Shown here in pieces: positions 58,842 to 64,000 of a stretch of 64,000 nt of DNA. Position numbers and translations under genes: made by a program. Origin of the DNA: JAHBNG01 sp039028975 (GTDB taxonomy: Bacteria; Chloroflexota; Anaerolineae; Caldilineales; Caldilineaceae); contig JBCCHB010000039.1 in the NCBI GenBank assembly GCA_039028975.1, forward strand, positions 44,478 through 108,477, written 5' to 3'. The notes below the pieces were generated by a model. That model did not search any database. It was not told the DNA's origin and was given only the letters and a program-made list of their open reading frames with translations. The stretch's first letter is position 1, and each line of letters begins with the position of its first letter.

Positions 58842-61154
58842 CTACTTCCCTTCCCGCGTGATGAATTGGGCCCATCGGGCACTCACACTAATCTGCTCAA
58901 TCCCTCCCTTTTCCAAGAGAACTCGTTGAAGCTCGGCCATTGTATCAGCCACCTGAGCATCATTAACTCGAACTCGGCCAAGACTGTATATCATATTCCA
59001 AAGCCACGGACCCAGAAAGAGAGTTTTGCCGTGGTAGTTGGTCTCCTGGCCACGAGCCGGAATGCCATGAATTTCGCCTCGATTCGCTCGGTATTGTTCA
59101 TAGATAGTCAACAAGCGACCAATAAGTGAAGCTGGTACGCCTTTACTGCGCATTTCAACCAAATTTCGTTGCCATTTGATGATCTCGCCGAACACATGCC
59201 ACTGATAGGTCTTTCCCAGAAAGTTGATTGAGTTTTTGGTTGGATTCGCTTCGCCTTTTCCTTTGGCTTGGTCAAGCTGGCTATCTGCTGCATCTGCTGC
59301 GGCATAGAGTGGTTCCTTGCCGCCAACCAAAACGATGCCTGCTGAAAGATGGACGCCTGGGTTCTCGCCTGTAAATTCTTCAAAATCCTGAGCAATTCGC
59401 TGGGCTAGATAAGGCATAACGTCCCAAGTCCCGATGATAAGCAGATCATCCCCACCAGCATAAAGTATATAGACCTTGTCCTTGCTCCACACCTTTGGCG
59501 CAATTTCCATATCTCTACAGAGCTTATCGAGCCATCCACCAAAGAAGAGGGTAAGCGAGTCCGAAAGCATGGCGGTTTGGGCTGCGCTTCGTCTATCTAC
59601 CCCTGTTGCCAGAATATTTGCGAGATTGTCCACATCTGCTTTAAGGACGCCGAGCCGCTTGAGTGATGTACGGGTATCTTCTGCCAGTTCACTGTTGTCA
59701 CGAATAATATCTGCGTCTGCTTGGCTGCTTTCATCATCTACGACCTTTGTTGGGGTAGCCGTGGCAATGAGCCGAAAACCGTCCACGTGCGCTTGTGGGA
59801 AATCGTCCAGGCGAAGCGCCAATGTCATGGCCTTGGGCAGCGGGTGCTGAGTAATGCTGTACCAGTATCCGCTAACCTCATGGAGCGCCTCTTGCCAAGC
59901 CGAGACACCCAACTCATAACCATTGCGATCCCGAAACTTAGAATCAGAGCGATTCAGGTAGATATGGGGATAGGCCAGTGCTTTGGCTAATTCACGAAAA
60001 CCGTTGCATTCGGGACAGATGGTACCTGGTTGGTCTGAGCCAATTTCAGCTCGTCGTTCATCTTCTTCAAATTCCTTGTCCAGCCCCTCTGGACGGCTGC
60101 AGATATCGCAAAACCGTCCTGAAAGGGATTGGTCAGTTTCAAAGAGCTGCTTGAAGCCGTTTTCTGATTCTATAAGCGTTTTAAAGGGGCGCATCTTGGC
60201 CCGAGATAGCTCGTCTTTAAGCTTTTTCTCGGCAGCCTGCCAGGGGCTGATGTGCTTGCCTAGGTCATCACTCCACACTGTAGCCGACTGATGCCATATC
60301 GCTTCATGAGGTAGATGGGTATAGGCCAGGGCTAAAGCTAGATCGCCCCGAAACCCGGCAAAGTGACGTCGATAGTTATCGCCATTAAAGAGGAGCTGGT
60401 TAACTTCTTCCTCTATGGTTTTAAGCACCTGGGTCGTCTGCTTATCCCATTTACATAGAATGAGAGCATTGCCCCCAGCATTGACTATGACATTTGCCTG
60501 ACATAGATCGAGATCCTTAACAATTCTATCGACCACAGCCGAGATAAGTAGCTGTATAAAGGCAGAGCGTCCGCGTACGCCTTTGCCAGCACCGAGCGCG
60601 GTAATGGTATAAACCATTGTTTGAATTCCGGGTAGATCGACCCCAATCTGGCCAAGACCTGGTAGTACCTCGTATTCTTTGCCTTCTGTAATCGCCATCA
60701 GCGCAGATGCCATAGTCCATTGCCGAAAGAGCGAAACGCCCTCTTCACCATATGTGCAGGGCAGGGTGCTGGCATATTTCTGCATCAAATAGTAGAAGCG
60801 GTCAAAGTCGGTTTCGGTTGTGCCACCGTGGTGATTAAATTCACTAACCAAGCCGCTGATGGCAGTCGAAAAATCCTCGGTCTCATCACCTGGGTTGAGT
60901 GGACACATCCCGTTATCCTCTTCCAACCCCAAGGCCCTTACTGGCATATATCGCGGCTCGCCAGGATGACGGCCATCAGTAACCATAGACCAGATGGACT
61001 GCATGGTGAGCGGCGTTACATCGTCCTGCCAAAGATGGCGGGTCCAGGGTATCCACGTCTCCAAAGAGATGTCTGACGGCTGGTTGCTGTCGGTTATCTT
61101 CTGCATTAACGCTTGCCCATAGGTGATGGCAAGATCTGCGATCCGTTGATTCAC
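58842..61154 (-). CDS. cas10: Type III-A CRISPR Cas10/Csm1, without HD domain
   Basis: A 770-residue signature subunit. The Palm/GGDEF domain carries the intact cyclase motif GGDD at 567-570 (LYAGGDDLLIIG), so synthesis of cyclic oligoadenylate on target binding is expected. A zinc finger is visible as FCDICSRP ... GTICPECN near 348-385. The N-terminal part starts with helices (IADLAITYGQALMQKI) and has no HD pair; the region where Csm1 proteins read H-x-x-x-x-x-H-S-x-x-x-A is GVSLFRQWTMASALMAI here. Target DNA cleavage by Cas10 is thus unlikely. The C-terminal D4-type helices follow (LIGRLLTIYEQYRANRG). It starts 20 bases after the CARF nuclease gene. Confidence 0.9.
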   Translation of the reverse strand: MNQRIADLAITYGQALMQKITDSNQPSDISLETWIPWTRHLWQDDVTPLTMQSIWSMVTDGRHPGEPRYMPVRALGLEEDNGMCPLNPGDETEDFSTAISGLVSEFNHHGGTTETDFDRFYYLMQKYASTLPCTYGEEGVSLFRQWTMASALMAITEGKEYEVLPGLGQIGVDLPGIQTMVYTITALGAGKGVRGRSAFIQLLISAVVDRIVKDLDLCQANVIVNAGGNALILCKWDKQTTQVLKTIEEEVNQLLFNGDNYRRHFAGFRGDLALALAYTHLPHEAIWHQSATVWSDDLGKHISPWQAAEKKLKDELSRAKMRPFKTLIESENGFKQLFETDQSLSGRFCDICSRPEGLDKEFEEDERRAEIGSDQPGTICPECNGFRELAKALAYPHIYLNRSDSKFRDRNGYELGVSAWQEALHEVSGYWYSITQHPLPKAMTLALRLDDFPQAHVDGFRLIATATPTKVVDDESSQADADIIRDNSELAEDTRTSLKRLGVLKADVDNLANILATGVDRRSAAQTAMLSDSLTLFFGGWLDKLCRDMEIAPKVWSKDKVYILYAGGDDLLIIGTWDVMPYLAQRIAQDFEEFTGENPGVHLSAGIVLVGGKEPLYAAADAADSQLDQAKGKGEANPTKNSINFLGKTYQWHVFGEIIKWQRNLVEMRSKGVPASLIGRLLTIYEQYRANRGEIHGIPARGQETNYHGKTLFLGPWLWNMIYSLGRVRVNDAQVADTMAELQRVLLEKGGIEQISVSARWAQFITREGK

Positions 61155-61174
61155 TGTACCCCCTTTGTAATTGT

Positions 61175-62152
61175 TCAGTTGTCCTTGCCGAAGACTTGAT
61201 CAACGACCTTCTGGAAGCTGATTAATTCGCTATCGGTCCATGAATGTTTGCGCTCTTCCGTGCCATTCCAACTGTTAAGTGGAAGAATCGCAATGTTGTG
61301 TTGGTTGGCGATCTTCATATCCTCACTCGTCAATGACTCCGGTTCCGAGAGGTTTACGGCGAGGATTTTTCCCGTATAGGTGCCCAAATACCGCTCGCTT
61401 GCTATGTTATTCAACTGATGGATGCCCTTCATATTGAATTTCTTGAGGGATTTGCACTCTACAATGGCAAAGCGATTCTTCTTACGCAAGACCAGATCCG
61501 CTTCTTCTTTACCAGAGGTGACGACCAACACAGACTGCTCTATATCGTCAACCAGGGACTGAAATCCGGCACGAACATCTCGTTCGAACCAACTGCCCTG
61601 GCTTTCTTGGGTATTGGGTTTATATTGAAGCGATTCATGACCAAGGTAAAGGTAAAATAGATCCTGAATCGTGACCAGCGGTGGTATCTGTTCAGGATCG
61701 TCATGGTTCATCCCTAGCTGACCCTCTACAAAGCAGTAGCGCCACATGCGGGTGTCCAGGGTATCACTGTCGATGTAGACAATTTCGGCATCTCTTTCTC
61801 TTGCAACTTGCGTTAGCCCAATTGACATGGCTTTGGTTCCACCCGTTACATCACAGATAAGCTGGGCATTGGTTTCTCTCCGCAAGACATGAGAGAGGCG
61901 CTTGGTGATGCTTAAGATGTTCCACGGATCGACTGGCGTCGGCTCAATGATCTCAATCGTTCTTGCCAACTGATCCGTTTCAACTGGCAGCAGCGATATT
62001 TCCTTACCAGATCGGGCCAGATGATTGCGTAAGGTAATGACTTGTGGGTCATTAGATGAAAGCAAGATCACCTTATCTGGCTGAAGATAACGCATGGCCA
62101 TCAAGGTTGGTAAGGGCTGATGACCCACGAGCGATATGAGAATCTTTGTCAT
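61175..62152 (-). CDS. Card1/Can2-like CARF-PD-(D/E)XK nuclease
   Basis: A 325-residue effector from the ATG at 62152. The N-terminal CARF domain begins ILISLVGHQPLPTLMAMRYL and has the cyclic-oligoadenylate motif DVTGGTKAMSIG (Asp101). The C-terminal nuclease has Asp219 in EEADLVLRKK and Glu232-x-Lys234 in FAIVECKS, a complete PD-(D/E)XK site. This matches the Card1/Can2 family, which cuts single-stranded DNA or nicks DNA and RNA when activated by cyclic tetra-adenylate. It is directly upstream of cas10 in the same operon. Confidence 0.88.
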   Translation of the reverse strand: MTKILISLVGHQPLPTLMAMRYLQPDKVILLSSNDPQVITLRNHLARSGKEISLLPVETDQLARTIEIIEPTPVDPWNILSITKRLSHVLRRETNAQLICDVTGGTKAMSIGLTQVARERDAEIVYIDSDTLDTRMWRYCFVEGQLGMNHDDPEQIPPLVTIQDLFYLYLGHESLQYKPNTQESQGSWFERDVRAGFQSLVDDIEQSVLVVTSGKEEADLVLRKKNRFAIVECKSLKKFNMKGIHQLNNIASERYLGTYTGKILAVNLSEPESLTSEDMKIANQHNIAILPLNSWNGTEERKHSWTDSELISFQKVVDQVFGKDN

Positions 62153-62290
62153 AAAACCTCTTCGACTAAACAAACGCTTGGAAAATGCATACCTATTTTA
62201 CAGAGGCTGTATTACCCTGTCATGGGAGTCAACTCCCAAATTACCACACTTTCCCCGGCCTCATCTACTGAATCTCTATAGAATCTCTAT

Positions 62291-63169
62291 TCACCCTCTA
62301 TGAAAATACCCACCCAACTCCTTCCGCAAAAACTCCCGCTTCAACCCTACATCTGGCTGGAGACCGAACCAGCTTTCGAGCTTGCTGTAGACGCTGTTGA
62401 GCTGGTTGGTGACCGTCTTGGGGCTTTTGTGCAGTCGGGCCGCGATGGCTTTGACGGTGAGTAGCTCCTGGGCGACCAGGGCGGCGACTTCTCGCTCGGC
62501 TGGGGTGAGTTTTTTCTCGACAAAGTTGCTGAGGCGACGTTGGCGCTCCTGGCTGAGGTGCTTTTGGGCGCTGGCCGCGTTTTCAGCTTGGATGGTGGGT
62601 GTGTAGATGGGCGGCGATGGGCTGAGTTGGGGCAGGTCGATGGCGATGAGTTGGGCTTGATCTTCTCGCTCTAATTCAAAGCGGCGGGATTGGCGCAATG
62701 CTTCGTCGGAATGTAGATACCAGAGTCGATCGGTTGGCCCCAACAGCATCTGGGCGATGGTGGTGCCGATCATGGCCATGGGCTTGCGTCCCCCGGCCAG
62801 TAAGAGATGGATGCAGTTGCCTTGCTGGATTTGCTCTTTGAGTACGGCGAAGAGTCTGTTGCCAAAGATCTCTAGCTCTTCTGGTGTCAACACATCGTCC
62901 ATCGGTAGTGGATGGGGCCTCAACGGTGGCCAAGAGGGCTGTTCCGCAAAGGCTTTCTCCAACGCGGGTAGGGCAATGGAGAGCGGCGGCTGATCCGTTT
63001 GGGTATGCAGGACAATGACAGAGCGCAGTTCAATACCAGACTGCTGCAGCAATTGGCTGGCGATGGCAATGACCTGGGGTTCAGCACCCAGGGTGGCCAC
63101 AAGGACGGCGCTCTCTGTTGGGGTAGATTTTTCTATCTCAAGAATGGGGCAGTCTTTTCTGTTTGGCAA
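62291..63169 (-). CDS. CARF/Csx14-like sensor fused to a LuxR-type HTH (CRISPR transcriptional regulator)
   Basis: A 292-residue protein and first gene of the minus-strand operon. Residues 20-175 resemble the Csx14/Cas_NE0113 CARF-like fold: AVLVATLGAEPQVIAIASQL at the start and LLLAGGRKPMAMIGTTIAQ near 122-140. This fold includes ring nucleases that degrade cyclic oligoadenylate. The C-terminal part (about 220-275) is a LuxR/GerE-type helix-turn-helix: KLTPAEREVAALVAQELLTV, then AARLHKSPKTVTNQLNSVYS. It is likely a second-messenger-responsive regulator of the locus and may also hydrolyse the messenger. The 138-base gap to the next gene is larger than the others in the operon. Confidence 0.78.
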   Translation of the reverse strand: MPNRKDCPILEIEKSTPTESAVLVATLGAEPQVIAIASQLLQQSGIELRSVIVLHTQTDQPPLSIALPALEKAFAEQPSWPPLRPHPLPMDDVLTPEELEIFGNRLFAVLKEQIQQGNCIHLLLAGGRKPMAMIGTTIAQMLLGPTDRLWYLHSDEALRQSRRFELEREDQAQLIAIDLPQLSPSPPIYTPTIQAENAASAQKHLSQERQRRLSNFVEKKLTPAEREVAALVAQELLTVKAIAARLHKSPKTVTNQLNSVYSKLESWFGLQPDVGLKREFLRKELGGYFHRG

Positions 63170-63545
63170 TCATGTTGGCGTGGATCGTAGAAATTTCGAT
63201 TAGTCTATCACAGGTAGCTGGCAAAATCAACTGGGTTTCAGCCAATTTTTGTGACGGTATCATTACGATTTGGATACGGTGGGTTGGGCGGATACGTCAT
63301 TTGGCGGAGGGAGGTACGCCATTTGTCCTTGGGCCTACCCGCAATATTGAGCACCCGTGGTGCGTGAACCCGTCGAGAGAAGTTATTCGACATCTTTGGT
63401 ATGAATGACACTTTCGGCTCTCATGCTCTGCCTACAAGTAAGCCCCGTTCAGGGGCGTTGTTCTATAGCCCGATGGCTGGTTCCTGAGCTTCGCCGAAGC
63501 GTAGCCTCGGGCAGTCTGGGCGACGAGTACGCTACCTTGATTATC

Positions 63546-63935
63546 GAAGTCGACCCCTAACGGGGATTCCTAGATCTCAGACGATCCGACGCATTGCAGG
63601 TGACCACGACGATGAGGAGTTTCCGGACCTTCACAGGGATTCCTAGATCTCAGACGGCTTGATGAGGGTACACTGCGGTGGGAAACACTGCGTTTCCGAC
63701 CCTTCACAGGGATTCCTAGATCTCAGACTCCGGAACCGTTTGATCCGAATCCGCCCAGTCCGAGTTTCCGACCCTTCACAGGGATTCCTAGATCTCAGAC
63801 TAAATTATGGAAGACATGATTACAATCACGATTTCGTTTCCGACCCTTCACAGGGATTCCTAGATCTCAGACTAGATCTTTTGTTGGTGCACTAAAGATA
63901 TTAATTTGTTTCCGACCCTTCACAGGGATTCCTAG
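63546..63935. CRISPR. CRISPR array: five full 37-base repeats, one truncated repeat, five spacers
   Basis: Repeat consensus is GTTTCCGACCCTTCACAGGG followed by ATTCCTAGATCTCAGAC. Copies are at 63546-63582 (degenerate first half), 63619-63655 (small variant), 63692-63728, 63764-63800, 63836-63872 and 63908-63935 (only 28 bases). Spacers are 35-36 bases. The CCCTTCACAGGG hairpin sits eight bases from the GTTTCC end, so the crRNA is probably read from the minus strand with handle UCGGAAAC. The leader end should then be at the right, where the repeat is truncated and a coding-like sequence follows. Confidence 0.93.
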
Positions 63936-64000
63936 TCACCAGTATAAGGCGGAAACTGACGGTAATACTCCTCGAATATCGCGTTCAGCGTGTCCGATCC
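63933..64000 (-). CDS. Possible 3' end of a gene at the window edge
   Basis: On the minus strand an open frame enters from beyond 64000 and reads DTLNAIFEEYYRQFPPYTGD before a TAG that overlaps the truncated CRISPR repeat. Twenty-two codons are too few to name a family. If real, the gene runs directly into the array end. Confidence 0.3.

Noticed and set aside
63434..63470. GTAAGCCCCGTTCAGGGGC as an extra, decayed CRISPR repeat
   Set aside because: Only the hairpin resembles the array repeat; the spacing to the first repeat is not a repeat-plus-spacer multiple and the flank does not match.

Overview
The window looks like part of a chromosome of a Chloroflexota bacterium, most likely of the Anaerolineae/Caldilineae group. 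This is an inference from gene content and style, not from a marker gene: three binding-protein-dependent sugar or peptide ABC systems, several Uma2 (DUF820) proteins, a very long BTAD/TPR regulator, phytanoyl-CoA dioxygenase-like proteins, and short heptamer-rich intergenic tandem repeats. No rRNA or tRNA gene and no complete insertion sequence was found.

Layout. 1-3.6 kb: end of an oligopeptide-type ABC operon (permease, Kelch lipoprotein, fused two-domain ATPase). 3.8-4.5 kb: a TlpA/ResA-like thioredoxin-fold gene with an in-frame TGA at its redox site. 4.7-6.5 kb: an AAA-ATPase/PD-(D/E)XK protein. 6.6-10.4 kb (minus): sugar ABC system 1. 10.8-13.4 kb (minus): SDR dehydrogenase and MFS exporter. 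13.6-17.1 kb: PhyH-like oxygenase, gamma-glutamyltransferase, 2-hydroxyacid dehydrogenase. 17.7-23.6 kb: sugar ABC system 2, Uma2, ribulokinase. 24-27.5 kb (minus): hybrid histidine kinase. 28.2-32.7 kb: two more Uma2 genes, a sugar-alcohol-type dehydrogenase, a GNAT, and a DsbA-like lipoprotein with an in-frame TGA exactly at the first cysteine of its CXXC. 33-39.7 kb: trans-sulfuration enzyme, 2-oxoacid dehydrogenase E1alpha/E1beta/E2, PhyH-like protein. 39.9-48.9 kb: nucleotidyltransferase, methyltransferase, cupin, AAA-ATPase, BTAD regulator, ArsR/DUF2087 regulator.

48.9-51.2 kb is a gene graveyard: an esterase with a central deletion, a PIN remnant, a DUF4160 gene split by a TA-inserted miniature element, a two-repeat CRISPR relic, and a helicase-like/WYL gene broken by a second small element and an internal deletion.

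51.2-64 kb is a type III-A CRISPR-Cas locus on the minus strand: CARF/Csx14-like-HTH regulator, Card1/Can2-like CARF nuclease, cas10 (no HD domain, GGDD cyclase motif intact), csm2-csm5, then csx15, a membrane-anchored CARF protein and cas6, with an array at 63.5-63.9 kb. A toxin-antitoxin pair and an orphan antitoxin-like gene sit inside it on the plus strand. No cas1/cas2 is in view. The architecture predicts cyclic-oligoadenylate signalling from Cas10 to a soluble nuclease, a membrane effector and a transcriptional regulator.

The two observations I consider most valuable are (i) two probable selenoproteins, each with a UGA at a thioredoxin-fold active site and a hairpin at bacterial-SECIS distance, and (ii) the two-helix membrane CARF protein inside the type III-A locus.
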